A stretch of 64,000 nt of DNA from Streptococcus sp. 29896 (GTDB lineage: Bacteria > Bacillota > Bacilli > Lactobacillales > Streptococcaceae). The notes beneath the pieces are model-generated. The model was not told where the DNA came from. It saw only the letters and a program-made list of their open reading frames with translations, and did not search any database. Shown here piece by piece: positions 27,115-37,216 of this stretch. The DNA is taken from assembly GCF_032594915.1 (NCBI RefSeq), contig NZ_CP118733.1:186001-250000 (forward strand), in the 5' to 3' direction. Each line of letters opens with the position of its first letter. The first letter of the stretch is position 1. The position numbers were made by a program, and so were the translations under genes.

Positions 27115-27240
27115 GAAAGGCAACTGACTGTCCAAAGGACGGAACTCTGGAGAGACCATAAGGCACCGAAGGGGCAAGGTAGTTCTGCTTGGAAAAGTAG
27201 AATTGCTGAAACTCTCAGGTAAAAGGACAGAGCGATTAGG
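27115..27240 (+). ncRNA. Glycine riboswitch
   Basis: The leader contains the glycine aptamer core: CTCTGGAGAGACC, then CACCGAAGGGGCAAG, then AACTCTCAGGTAAAAGGACAGAG. Only one complete aptamer is visible. The paired sequence AGACAGGGG...TGTTGTCT after it may be the ghost half described for single glycine aptamers. A terminator follows at 27279. The downstream gene is an amino-acid:sodium symporter, a typical glycine-riboswitch target. Confidence 0.92.
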
Positions 27241-27278
27241 AGACAGGGGATTTTCTGTTGTCTTTCGCGTTGATTCTA

Positions 27279-27312
27279 GAGGTTGAAGTTATTCAACCTC
27301 TTTGTTTTTTTC
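27279..27312 (+). terminator. Expression-platform terminator of the glycine riboswitch
   Basis: GAGGTTGAA (27279-27287), loop GTTA, TTCAACCTC (27292-27300) and a T-rich tract precede the symporter start by 42 bases. It is the likely switch element. Confidence 0.85.
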
Positions 27313-27354
27313 CGGCAGCTTTATCGGATTAGGAATCATATTTAGGAGGAAGCT

Positions 27355-28689
27355 ATGTTAGAATTGATGCAAAACATCAATAACCTTGTGTGGGGTCCCC
27401 CCCTCTTATTACTATTGGTCGGAACGGGTGTCTATTTCACTCTTCGGTTGGGAATCTTTCAAATCAGTAAGTTGCCAACGGCCTTTCGTCTGATTTTTTC
27501 CAGTGACCAGACTGGCCAGGGAGATGTGTCCAGCTTTGCGGCTCTGTGTACAGCTCTTGCGGCGACGGTTGGTACGGGAAATATCGTTGGGGTGGCGACT
27601 GCCATTACGACAGGTGGACCAGGTGCCCTCTTCTGGATGTGGGTGGCGGCCTTCTTCGGGATGGCAACCAAATATGCAGAAGGCTTTTTAGCGATTAAAT
27701 ACCGTACCAAGGATGCCAATGGGCAAGCAGCGGGAGGTCCGATGCACTATATCACCTTGGGGATGGGACAAAAGTGGAAGCCTTTGGCAGTTTTCTTTGC
27801 CATTTCAGGTGTCCTAGTGGCTCTCATGGGGATGGGAACCTTTTCTCAGGTTAATTCCATTGCCTCATCCATGTCTTCTAGCTTTGGTCTGGCTCCCCAG
27901 TTGGTCAGCATTGTTACAGCTATCTCTATCGCCTTCTTTATCTTTGGAGGGATTGAAAAAATCTCTGATGTTTCAACCAAAATTGTTCCATTTATGGCGA
28001 TTTTGTATGTCTTGGCAAGTGTAACCGTTTTGGCTCTGCATTTGGATCAGCTCTTGCCAACCCTTGCCTTAGTTCTTAAATCAGCTTTTACACCAGCTGC
28101 TGCTGTAGGTGGATTTGCAGGCGCGACTGTGCAACAGGCAATCCAACGTGGGATTGCGCGTGGGGTTTTCTCAAATGAGTCTGGTCTGGGCTCAGCGCCC
28201 ATCGCAGCTGCAGCTGCCAAATCAGACAACCCAGTGGAACAGGGCTTGATTTCCATGACAGGTACCTTTATCGATACCATCATCATCTGTACCTTGACAG
28301 GTTTGACGATTTTGGTGACCGGTCAGTGGTCAGTTGCTGGCTTGGAAGGTGCTCCGCTGACTCAGGCAGCATTTGCGACAGTTTTTGGTCAATCAGGTGC
28401 TTTGGCCTTGACCATTAGTCTGGTTCTCTTTGCCTATACGACTATTCTGGGGTGGTCATACTATGGGGAGCGCTGTATCGAGTTTCTATTTGGGACCAAG
28501 TCTATCTTGCCTTATCGTTTGGTCTTTGTAGCCATGGTTGCTTTGGGTGGTTTTCTCAAGCTTGACTTGATTTGGACCATTTCAGATATTGTGAATGGGC
28601 TTATGGCTCTACCAAACTTGATTGCCTTACTAGCTCTCTCACCAGTGATTATCAAGGAGACGCGCCAGTATTTTGCCAAAAAGAAATAA
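27355..28689 (+). CDS. Sodium:alanine/glycine symporter (AGCS family)
   Basis: The 444-residue membrane protein starts after AGGAGGAAGCT and has about ten to eleven hydrophobic segments. AGCS signatures are present: GTGNIVGVATAI near residue 80, and SNESGLGSAPIAAAAA near 275. Such carriers import alanine or glycine with sodium. The glycine riboswitch in its leader points to glycine as a main substrate or signal. Some switches of this kind turn uptake off and some turn it on when glycine is high; the sequence does not settle which. Confidence 0.92.
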   Translation: MLELMQNINNLVWGPPLLLLLVGTGVYFTLRLGIFQISKLPTAFRLIFSSDQTGQGDVSSFAALCTALAATVGTGNIVGVATAITTGGPGALFWMWVAAFFGMATKYAEGFLAIKYRTKDANGQAAGGPMHYITLGMGQKWKPLAVFFAISGVLVALMGMGTFSQVNSIASSMSSSFGLAPQLVSIVTAISIAFFIFGGIEKISDVSTKIVPFMAILYVLASVTVLALHLDQLLPTLALVLKSAFTPAAAVGGFAGATVQQAIQRGIARGVFSNESGLGSAPIAAAAAKSDNPVEQGLISMTGTFIDTIIICTLTGLTILVTGQWSVAGLEGAPLTQAAFATVFGQSGALALTISLVLFAYTTILGWSYYGERCIEFLFGTKSILPYRLVFVAMVALGGFLKLDLIWTISDIVNGLMALPNLIALLALSPVIIKETRQYFAKKK

Positions 28690-28757
28690 GGGTGATACCT
28701 TTGGCTATGCTTAGGCTATAGGGGATTCCCTTTGTTTTTAAGTCAGTGAAAGATTAG

Positions 28758-28784
28758 AAAAGACAGCTAAGTTGGCTGTCTTTT
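28758..28784 (+). terminator. Rho-independent terminator after the symporter
   Basis: AAAAGACAGC and GCTGTCTTTT form a 10-bp stem around a 7-base loop, ending in Ts. Confidence 0.85.
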
Positions 28785-28831
28785 CGTTACTTTGAGAAAA
28801 TTTGGTATAATAGTGGCTAGGAAGGAGTTCT

Positions 28832-29671
28832 ATGACAGATTTTATCTCAATTTACCTAGCACAATTTAATCTTGAACAGCTCTTGACGAGTATTTTGAAC
28901 AAGCTATTATCCTTGGTTCTCTTGTTCCTTTCCTTTTATGTGGTGAAAAAACTAGCCAAGCAATCTGTAAAACGCATTCTGGTGCCGTCTTTAAAGATTT
29001 CGACCCAGGACATCGGTCGCCAGAAAACCATCAGCCGTCTGGTGGAGAGTGTGCTTAATTATTTGCTGTATTTCCTACTGATTTACTGTATTCTAGCGAT
29101 TCTTGGTCTTCCTGTTTCCAGTCTCTTTGCTGGTGCAGGAATTGCGGGTGTTGTGATTGGTTTAGGAGCGCAAGGCTTTCTCTCAGATTTGGTCAATGGC
29201 TTTTTTATCCTTTTAGAGAGACAGTTTGATGTGGGGGATGTGGTCAAATTAACCAATGGTCCCATTACCATCGCGGGGACCATTGTCAGTGTCGGAATTC
29301 GGACGACTCAAGTTCGGGATGCGGATGGAACCTTGCATTTTATCCCCAATCGTAATATCCTAGTGGTGTCCAATCAATCTCGTGGAGACATGCGGGCGCA
29401 GATTGATATTCCGCTCAAACTCAATACAGACTTGGAAAAGGTTTATCAGGTGATCGAGGAGGTCAATGCCCGGGAGTTACCAACTAATCAGCTGGTCAAG
29501 GATGTGACCATTCTTGGACCGCAAAATTTACAGACGGGGCAATTCTCGTTTCGGGTCAATCTCTTTGTGGCCAGTGGCCAACAAGGCAAAATCTATCATC
29601 AATTTTATGGCTTGTATCAAGAAGCCTTGCGTACTGCTGGTATTGACTTGCCAAGCGGCCCAGCACATTAA
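28832..29671 (+). CDS. MscS-family mechanosensitive channel
   Basis: The 279-residue protein has three N-terminal membrane segments. The third is the Gly/Ala-rich pore helix (LFAGAGIAGVVIGLGAQGFLSD, about residues 97-118), followed by the cytoplasmic beta domain with QFDVGDVV and IRTTQVRDADGTLHFIPN. Small-conductance channels of this kind open under membrane tension and release solutes in osmotic downshock. A TATAAT lies 27 bases upstream of the start. Confidence 0.92.
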   Translation: MTDFISIYLAQFNLEQLLTSILNKLLSLVLLFLSFYVVKKLAKQSVKRILVPSLKISTQDIGRQKTISRLVESVLNYLLYFLLIYCILAILGLPVSSLFAGAGIAGVVIGLGAQGFLSDLVNGFFILLERQFDVGDVVKLTNGPITIAGTIVSVGIRTTQVRDADGTLHFIPNRNILVVSNQSRGDMRAQIDIPLKLNTDLEKVYQVIEEVNARELPTNQLVKDVTILGPQNLQTGQFSFRVNLFVASGQQGKIYHQFYGLYQEALRTAGIDLPSGPAH

Positions 29672-29691
29672 GAAAAAGAGGAGTTATTTAG

Positions 29692-30291
29692 ATGAATCCA
29701 AAAGAGTTCGTTGTTGAAGATGGTTTGGTCTATTACCGTAAGAAACCATTGCATAAACAGGTCTTGTTCTGGACAACACTTGTCGGAGGCTTGCTGAGTT
29801 TTATTTTAACCATTATCTGCATTTTTTTATCCTTGGGGCTCACAGCAGAAAAAAGCTATTCTTCCTTGTATGATTCGTCCACATATAGCGATTATTACTA
29901 TGAAGATACCAGTAGCTTGGAGACTATTTCTCTTGGAGAAAGTAGGGAGGTTCAGCCTGGCCTTGAAATGGTTGTTACGCGTATGGAAAAGGATTCTTCC
30001 TTGGAACTGGTTGATACATACTACACCAATGCTTTTGTTGTAGAGGTTGAAATGACCAATACCAGTGATCAGGTGTATTACTTCGATGAATATGCCTTCT
30101 CCTTGGTGGATGCTGGTACCGATATGACTTTCTTGCTGGACTATGCGACCTACGATGTTAACATCCCTGAAAAAATTGATCCTGGTCAGTCTCTGAAGGT
30201 AAAACTGGTCTATGGTGTGGATGGCGAATCCTCTTTCTATTTTGTTTACGATAGCTTTGCCTGGACCCAAGTTGTTGGTCAAGGTATATAA
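29692..30291 (+). CDS. DUF4352-type membrane-anchored protein
   Basis: The 199-residue protein has a short cytoplasmic N-terminus, one membrane helix (about residues 24-46) and an external beta-sandwich domain of the DUF4352/DUF5067 type (MVVTRMEKDSS, FVVEVEMTNTSDQVYYF). It lies 20 bases behind the MscS gene and is likely co-transcribed. Such domains occur in Gram-positive surface or lipoproteins of unknown function; no catalytic residues are evident. Confidence 0.75.
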   Translation: MNPKEFVVEDGLVYYRKKPLHKQVLFWTTLVGGLLSFILTIICIFLSLGLTAEKSYSSLYDSSTYSDYYYEDTSSLETISLGESREVQPGLEMVVTRMEKDSSLELVDTYYTNAFVVEVEMTNTSDQVYYFDEYAFSLVDAGTDMTFLLDYATYDVNIPEKIDPGQSLKVKLVYGVDGESSFYFVYDSFAWTQVVGQGI

Positions 30292-30292
30292 G

Positions 30293-30327
30293 AAAAAATA
30301 CACAAGTGATGTACTTGTGTATTTTTT
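30293..30327. terminator. Bidirectional terminator between converging genes
   Basis: AAAAAATACACAAGT pairs with ACTTGTGTATTTTTT around GATGT. It serves both the DUF4352 gene and gdhA. Confidence 0.9.
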
Positions 30328-30338
30328 TATGACTTGTA

Positions 30339-31709
<1,371 letters not shown>

Positions 31710-31715
31710 TTATTA

Positions 31716-31730
31716 AATTGTCAGACAATT
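31716..31730. promoter_or_regulatory. CodY box in the gdhA leader
   Basis: AATTGTCAGACAATT matches the CodY consensus AATTTTCWGAAAATT at 13 of 15 positions and is the core of a perfect 23-base palindrome (31712-31734). It lies 17 bases downstream of the -10 element, a repressing position. Confidence 0.7.
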
Positions 31731-31747
31731 TAATGTATCTGCTGATT

Positions 31748-31776
31748 ATTATAGCACTTCCGATTTTTCTTGTAAA
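31748..31776 (-). promoter_or_regulatory. gdhA promoter
   Basis: On the minus strand TTTACA (31771-31776) and TATAAT (31748-31753) are 17 bases apart. Confidence 0.8.
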
Positions 31777-31904
31777 GTAAAAAATGCAATATTCAGAAAA
31801 TTGTTGGTAAGTTTGTCTGGAAAAAGCGAACAATAACAGCAAATTACCTCATTTTTTATCCTGCTTATGATATAATCATTCAAAAATAAGGAATAGGAGA
31901 TTGT

Positions 31905-32843
31905 ATGGTATCAACTGCAACACGATTGGGAGGCTTTGCCTTTGACAACTGTTTGATGAATGCGGCGGGTGTGTGGTGTATGACCACGGAGGAGTTGGAA
32001 GCTGTCAAGGATTCGGCAGCTGGGACCTTTGTGACCAAAACTGCAACCCTTGCCTATCGGGAGGGAAATCCCGAGCCTCGCTACCGCAATCTTCCTTTGG
32101 GTTCCATCAACTCAATGGGGCTGCCTAATCAAGGGCTGGACTATTATATGGACTACTTATTGGAGTTGCAAGGGTCAGAACCGGAGCGGACCTTTATCTT
32201 ATCTCTAGTGGGGCTATCTCCTGACGAGACACATGAGATTTTGAAAAAGGTAGAAGCAAGCGATTTTAAGGGCTTGATTGAACTCAACCTCTCCTGTCCC
32301 AATGTTCCTGGAAAACCGCAGATTGCCTATGATTTTGAAGCGACGGAGACCATTTTACGGGAGGTTTTCAGTTATTTTACTAAGCCTTTGGGTATCAAAT
32401 TGCCGCCTTATTTTGACATTGTTCATTTTGATCAAGCGACAGCGATTTTTAACCAATTCCCTATTGTCTTTGTCAACTGTGTCAACTCAATCGGAAACGG
32501 CTTATATATTGAAGATGAGCAAGTGGTCATCAAACCCAAGGGAGGATTTGGTGGTCTAGGTGGTGAGTATATCAAGCCGACTGCCCTGGCAAATGTCCAT
32601 GCTTTTTATCAACGTTTGAAACCTGAGATTCAGATAGTTGGAACAGGAGGCGTTTTGACGGGCCGGGATGCCTTTGAACATATCCTGTGCGGTGCTAGCA
32701 TGGTCCAAATTGGAACGGCCTTGCAAAAGGAAGGACCAGCTATTTTTGAGCGGATCACAGCTGAATTACAGGCCCTTATGGCGGAAAAAGGCTACGAGAC
32801 CATTGAAGATTTTCGTGGAAAACTTCAAACAATAAGAGACTAG
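31905..32843 (+). CDS. pyrD: Dihydroorotate dehydrogenase, class 1A (fumarate-dependent)
   Basis: The 312-residue cytosolic flavoprotein oxidises dihydroorotate to orotate in pyrimidine synthesis, with fumarate as acceptor. Class 1A traits are the length near 311, the absence of an N-terminal membrane helix, and [18 protein letters not shown] with the catalytic Cys near residue 130. FMN-binding [15 protein letters not shown] follows. An extended -10 (TGATATAAT) lies just upstream. It stands alone, as in other streptococci. Confidence 0.94.
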   Translation: MVSTATRLGGFAFDNCLMNAAGVWCMTTEELEAVKDSAAGTFVTKTATLAYREGNPEPRYRNLPLGSINSMGLPNQGLDYYMDYLLELQGSEPERTFILSLVGLSPDETHEILKKVEASDFKGLIELNLSCPNVPGKPQIAYDFEATETILREVFSYFTKPLGIKLPPYFDIVHFDQATAIFNQFPIVFVNCVNSIGNGLYIEDEQVVIKPKGGFGGLGGEYIKPTALANVHAFYQRLKPEIQIVGTGGVLTGRDAFEHILCGASMVQIGTALQKEGPAIFERITAELQALMAEKGYETIEDFRGKLQTIRD

Positions 32844-32855
32844 CGTGCAGTGGTG

Positions 32856-32890
32856 GAACTGGTTGATGAGTGTCAATCAGTTCTTTTTTT
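32856..32890 (+). terminator. Rho-independent terminator after pyrD
   Basis: GAACTG (32856-32861) pairs with CAGTTC (32878-32883), with further pairing inside the loop, and is followed by seven Ts. Confidence 0.7.
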
Positions 32891-32954
32891 GCTCTAGATT
32901 TTTGAGGAAAAATGCATTATACTAATATGTGAACAATGAATAATGAGGTGGAAC

Positions 32955-34214
32955 ATGGATAGACGTCGGAGCCGCAGAGGCAAGCATATGCGCAAACGGA
33001 AGAAAGCAGGGATTGCAGGTCCAATCATTATGGTGGCGGGGCTAGCGCTTGGAGTTTTCTTGCTCAAAGATTACTTTCCTTGGCAAAAAAACCAGCAAAC
33101 CCAAGAAAGTCAGGCAACCCACCAGTCGACAGAAACAGAGGCTAGTCAGTCCGTTGAAACGGTCAAGACTGCCCGTATCATGGCGCATGGAGACTTGCTT
33201 TACCATGATATTATTTATGCCAGTGCCTTGCAGGCTGATGGTAGCTATGATTTTTCGGAAAATTTTACCTATGTTCAACCTTGGTTGGAACAGGCTGATT
33301 TAGCCATTGGGGACTTTGAAGGGACCATCTCAGATGACTTTCCTCTAGCTGGCTATCCTCTTTTCAACGCACCGTCTTCTGTTGCGACGGCCATGGGGCA
33401 GGCTGGTTATGATGTCATGGACTTGGCCCACAACCATATTTTGGATTCTCACTTGTCCGGTTTGCAGTCAACTGTCAACTATTTGGCAGCTGCGGGAATT
33501 GATTCGGTGGGAGTTTACCCAGATGGGAACCGGGCAGAGATGCCGATTTATATTCGAGAGGTTAATGGGATAAAAATCGCCATTTTGGCTTATGCCTATG
33601 GTTTTAATGGGATGGAAGCTGGACTGACTCAGGAAGAGTATGATGCCTATCTCTCGGACCTCAACCAAGAAAAAATGCAGGCGGAATTGGCAAGGGCAGA
33701 ACGGGAAGCTGATTTTACCATTGTCATGCCTCAGATGGGTGTGGAATACCAGATTGAACCAAGTCAGGAACAAATTGATCTCTACCACCAAATGGTAGAA
33801 TGGGGAGCAGATGTTGTCTTGGGTGGTCATCCGCATGTAATACAGCCTTCTGAAACCCTTGAAAAAGATGGGGAGAAGAAACTCATTATCTATTCTATGG
33901 GGAATTTTTTGTCCAACCAACGGATGGAAACCATGGAAGGCGTTCTCAACTACCAGTGGACAGAGAGAGGTGTCCTCATGGATTTAGAGATTGAAAAAGA
34001 TCATTCCGGAACGCGAATCAAGACAGCACAGGCGCGACCGTCTTGGGTGAAGAGGGTGCCGCGTGAAGGGACTCCATATTATCTTTATCAAACCTTGATT
34101 CTGGAAGATTTTATCGCTGGGGGCACCTACCGAGACCAACTCTCGCCAGAAGATCAAGCACGGATAGACCAAGCCTATCAAGAAACCTTAGACCACGTTG
34201 GTTTGAATTGGTAA
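32955..34214 (+). CDS. CapA-family metallophosphatase-like surface protein
   Basis: The start at 32955 lies behind GAGGTGG; an ATG 12 bases earlier overlaps that site. The 419-residue protein has a very basic N-terminus, one membrane helix (about residues 20-40) and an external CapA/PgsA-type calcineurin-fold domain. Metal-ligand motifs are MAHGDLLYHD, GDFEGTI, DLAHNHILD and VVLGGHPHVIQ. Homologues take part in poly-gamma-glutamate capsule synthesis, but no capB/capC partners are here, so a polyglutamate role is unlikely. The substrate is unknown. Confidence 0.85.
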   Translation: MDRRRSRRGKHMRKRKKAGIAGPIIMVAGLALGVFLLKDYFPWQKNQQTQESQATHQSTETEASQSVETVKTARIMAHGDLLYHDIIYASALQADGSYDFSENFTYVQPWLEQADLAIGDFEGTISDDFPLAGYPLFNAPSSVATAMGQAGYDVMDLAHNHILDSHLSGLQSTVNYLAAAGIDSVGVYPDGNRAEMPIYIREVNGIKIAILAYAYGFNGMEAGLTQEEYDAYLSDLNQEKMQAELARAEREADFTIVMPQMGVEYQIEPSQEQIDLYHQMVEWGADVVLGGHPHVIQPSETLEKDGEKKLIIYSMGNFLSNQRMETMEGVLNYQWTERGVLMDLEIEKDHSGTRIKTAQARPSWVKRVPREGTPYYLYQTLILEDFIAGGTYRDQLSPEDQARIDQAYQETLDHVGLNW

Positions 34215-34233
34215 AAAGAAGTGGGGGGGAAGA

Positions 34234-35100
34234 ATGATGGATATTCGTTTGATTGCAACAGATATGGATGGTACTTTTTTAGACCAAGACGGTGGCTTTG
34301 ACAGGGATCGATTTGAACGTTTGCTGACGGTTTTGGAAAGCAGAGGAATCGGCTTTGTGATTGCTTCTGGAAATGGCATGGGCCGTCTGCTCAGTCTCTG
34401 TCAGGGATTTGAGGACCGGCTTCTCTTTCTGTCAGACAATGGAGCGCGACTGGTACGAAAGGGCAAGACATATTTTCGCCATCAGGTTCGTTCGGAGCAG
34501 GTGAGCCAGGTTTTGGAGTATTTTTCAGGCCGATGGCACCAGGTCTGTCTCATGTTGGCAAATGACCAAACTATCTATATGCAGGCTGGTGGAGCTCTGC
34601 CATTTCACCAATCGGGAATTCCGATAAAAGAGGAAGAAATGCAGCAGTTTTTATCACGTATCCGTTTTTTGGATTCTCTTGCGGCCTATCCCAAAGAGGA
34701 GGTCGTTTACAAGATGGGATTGTGGATCGAACCGAGCCAGGTCGAGCAGGTTGTGTCAGCCTTTAACCAGGCCTTTGCGGGCAACTTAGTGGCGGTGACC
34801 AGCGGCTATGGTTCGATTGATATCCTTCCTTTTGGGATCCATAAGGCCTGGGGCTTGTCCCAAGTCATGGAGGAAAGAGGCCTGACCCCAGATCAGGTGA
34901 TGGCTTTTGGAGACTCGGACAATGACATTGAGATGTTGCAGCTGGTGACCTATTCCTATGCTATGGAGAATGGAACGGACAAGGTAAAAGCAAGTGCCCG
35001 TTACCTGGCACCCTCCAACAAGGATCAGGGAGTTTTGACCGTTCTTGAATCCTTCTTTTTAGCTCCGTCTAACAAGTCCAGTGAGGAAGGACAAGACTAG
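34234..35100 (+). CDS. Cof-type HAD-superfamily phosphatase
   Basis: The 288-residue protein has the HAD nucleophile motif ATDMDGTFLD (first Asp near residue 10) and the late motif FGDSDNDIEML, with a C2-type cap between. Cof-type enzymes dephosphorylate sugar phosphates, flavin mononucleotide or pyridoxal phosphate; the substrate cannot be assigned. It starts 19 bases behind the CapA-like gene and is likely co-transcribed. Confidence 0.9.
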   Translation: MMDIRLIATDMDGTFLDQDGGFDRDRFERLLTVLESRGIGFVIASGNGMGRLLSLCQGFEDRLLFLSDNGARLVRKGKTYFRHQVRSEQVSQVLEYFSGRWHQVCLMLANDQTIYMQAGGALPFHQSGIPIKEEEMQQFLSRIRFLDSLAAYPKEEVVYKMGLWIEPSQVEQVVSAFNQAFAGNLVAVTSGYGSIDILPFGIHKAWGLSQVMEERGLTPDQVMAFGDSDNDIEMLQLVTYSYAMENGTDKVKASARYLAPSNKDQGVLTVLESFFLAPSNKSSEEGQD

Positions 35101-35122
35101 AAAGAATCTTATATAAAATATC

Positions 35123-35167
35123 AAAAGACCTAGTAAAGAGACTATCTCTAGCTTACTAGGTCTTTTT
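35123..35167. terminator. Bidirectional terminator
   Basis: AAAAGACCTAGTAA (35123-35136) pairs with TTACTAGGTCTTTT (35153-35166). It lies between the HAD gene and the converging AraC gene. Confidence 0.9.
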
Positions 35168-35177
35168 CTTTGATGGC

Positions 35178-36029
35178 TTAGTGGCTGTCAGGGGTCATCA
35201 ATTGCCGGAATTGCCGCGGAGAAGTGTTGAAATACTTGCGGAAGGTCTTGGAATAATGCTGCACATCGTTGAACCCAACCTCTTGAGCAATAAAGGTCAA
35301 ACTCTTTTTTGTCCTGCTCATAAGCTCAACTGACCGATTGAGCCTATAGAGGGTCAGGTAATGTTTAATGGTGGTCCCGGTTTCTGCCTTGAAGAGCTTG
35401 TTGAGGTAGTGGGGAGTAATATTGAGTTCCTTGGCGATTGTAGCCAGTAAGAGCTGGTTTGAAAAGTGGTGGTGGATGTACTCCAAGGTATTTTGGACAT
35501 AGCGAGATCCCAGTTCAGGGCGACCTTCAGGTTCACGCTTGATCCTGTACAAAATCTTGGTTAAAAAGACAGTGAATTCCAATTGCTGTAGGCTTGATTC
35601 GTAGAGGTCTGGAGGAAGCGGAAGACGGCCGGACTGGAGTAAGTAAGCAGCTTCCTCCTCCGTAGGTTGAAAGAGCAAGTGGCTATTGGTGTCCTTGAAA
35701 AGATCAATCATTTCAAAGGGATTTTGACGGTCTTGCCCCACTAAAAAGTGTGGAAAATGATAGAGGTCAAAGTGCAACTGGATAACGGTACAGGTGTCCT
35801 CTTTAGGGATGGTCAGCGAGTGAATGACAAAAGGGGCAAGGATGACACAGTCACCCGCCTGAAATTGATAGGTCTTGTTGGCAAGGTCCATCTGGCAAGA
35901 ACCTTCTAAGATCAAATAGAGTTCAGAGAGCCGATGGGCATGGATGGGGAAATGGTAGCCTTTTGCAAAGGTTTTGTGGGACCGCTTGTAGAGAATCTGT
36001 TGGGAAAGATGAATAGAGTTTTCGACCAT
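35178..36029 (-). CDS. AraC-family transcriptional regulator
   Basis: The 283-residue protein has an N-terminal cupin-like sensing domain (FPIHAHRLSELYLILEG, about residues 26-42) and a C-terminal double helix-turn-helix (IAKELNITPHYLNKLFKAE; later IAQEVGFNDVQHYSKTFRKYF). This is the layout of AraC regulators that sense sugars or related ligands. It is divergent from the PrsA-like and beta-helix genes, which are the likely targets. Those genes show no good -35 element, as expected of an activator-dependent promoter. Confidence 0.9.
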   Translation of the reverse strand: MVENSIHLSQQILYKRSHKTFAKGYHFPIHAHRLSELYLILEGSCQMDLANKTYQFQAGDCVILAPFVIHSLTIPKEDTCTVIQLHFDLYHFPHFLVGQDRQNPFEMIDLFKDTNSHLLFQPTEEEAAYLLQSGRLPLPPDLYESSLQQLEFTVFLTKILYRIKREPEGRPELGSRYVQNTLEYIHHHFSNQLLLATIAKELNITPHYLNKLFKAETGTTIKHYLTLYRLNRSVELMSRTKKSLTFIAQEVGFNDVQHYSKTFRKYFNTSPRQFRQLMTPDSH

Positions 36030-36059
36030 AAATACCTCTTTTTGACAAGTTTAAGCAAT

Positions 36060-36075
36060 AAGATAGCGTTTTCTT
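36060..36075. promoter_or_regulatory. Candidate cre (CcpA) site between the AraC and PrsA-like genes
   Basis: The minus strand reads AAGAAAACGCTATCTT, which fits the cre consensus WTGNNARCGNWWWCAW at 14 of 16 positions. It would put the region under carbon catabolite control. Confidence 0.4.
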
Positions 36076-36142
36076 ACTATATTTTTGACTACTAGTTAAT
36101 ATAAAATAGAACTGAACAAGGATTTAAAGGGAGGAGCTGATT

Positions 36143-37201
36143 ATGCCCCTAAAACAGGTAAAAAAATGGCAAATTCTAACCCTTATGGCGGGTCTGGTCT
36201 TGGTCATTTGTACTGGGATGATGGTTTTTCGACCAGCTAGCTACTCCCTGAAAATCGATGGGGTTGCAGTAGCTGAAGAAGAGTTTCAAACGGAGGTAAC
36301 CAAGGCCCAGTATCAGGTCACCAAGTATTTTTTTGATCAGTACCAAGCTGAGGTTGATCACGGTTTTTGGGACAGGGATTTTCAAGGAGAAAATCCAAAG
36401 GTCCGCTTATTACAGGAAGTCCTGGACCAGCTAAGGCGGATTTACGCAGCCAGAAGTCTAGCTCTGGAAACAGGGATGATATCTAGTATCGATTATAGCG
36501 CATTTATAAATAGGTTTCAAGCCTCGAATCAAAATCGCCAAAAAGCGAGTTCAAATGGTGAAGCCGTTTATGGTCTTGCAACCTTTTCGCAAGAAGCTTT
36601 TTTGGAATATGAATTAGACAGTTTCGAGCAGGCCTATTTGGACCATTTTGGCACAAGCAGTCTGGCAGTGAGTGATGCTGAGCAGTTAACCTATTACCAA
36701 AGTCAGGCAGAAGGCATTTTTGCCCGCTATGATGACTACGAGGTAGAGTATATCCGGATTTATTATGCGATGGAAGATTTGAATGACCAGGTCTTGGCAC
36801 AACTGCGGGCTGATCTAGATAGTCTAGCCAGTCAGTCAGCTCACTCTCGCTTTGACATGGCAGGATTTCCAAGCCTAGTAGCCTATTATGGCTATGAAGA
36901 GATTGCTTCTGACCAGGTTTCAACCCTAGCAAAATTTATCGGTGATGTTCTCTATTATGCAGACCAGTTGGAAGCTGGTCAAACCAGTCCAGTCATCGAT
37001 GAAAATGGCTGCCTTTACCTGATTCGCCTAATCAACCGAACAGATAATGGTCCTGTTCCATTTGAAGAAGTAAAAGAAGTTATCAAAAAACGCCTCCAAG
37101 AAGAGGCTTATCAACAACTCGTTATTCAAAAAAGCGACAGCATGGAATTGGACTATGAGGAAGACCAATTACTTGCCTATCTCGATTCTATCATCAACTA
37201 A
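36143..37201 (+). CDS. Membrane-anchored PrsA/SurA-like foldase
   Basis: The 352-residue protein starts behind GGGAGG. One N-terminal membrane helix (about residues 12-30, no lipobox Cys) leads to an extracellular SurA_N-like helical domain (SLKIDGVAVAEEEFQTEV). A parvulin-like region follows, ending in DENGCLYLIRLINRTDNG and a C-terminal helix (FEEVKEVIKKRL), the pattern of PrsA-type proteins. The isomerase core is poorly conserved, so it may act only as a chaperone. It lies 15 bases before the huge LPXTG gene and probably helps fold that protein after export. Confidence 0.7.
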   Translation: MPLKQVKKWQILTLMAGLVLVICTGMMVFRPASYSLKIDGVAVAEEEFQTEVTKAQYQVTKYFFDQYQAEVDHGFWDRDFQGENPKVRLLQEVLDQLRRIYAARSLALETGMISSIDYSAFINRFQASNQNRQKASSNGEAVYGLATFSQEAFLEYELDSFEQAYLDHFGTSSLAVSDAEQLTYYQSQAEGIFARYDDYEVEYIRIYYAMEDLNDQVLAQLRADLDSLASQSAHSRFDMAGFPSLVAYYGYEEIASDQVSTLAKFIGDVLYYADQLEAGQTSPVIDENGCLYLIRLINRTDNGPVPFEEVKEVIKKRLQEEAYQQLVIQKSDSMELDYEEDQLLAYLDSIIN

Positions 37202-37216
37202 TAAAGGAGGAAATGG

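Noticed and set aside
27076-27140. A second glycine aptamer upstream
   Set aside because: The conserved GGAGAGACC and ACCGAAGGGGCAA blocks occur once only.
32955-34214. Poly-gamma-glutamate capsule synthesis locus
   Set aside because: Only a CapA-like protein is present; no capB, capC or capE homologues are nearby.
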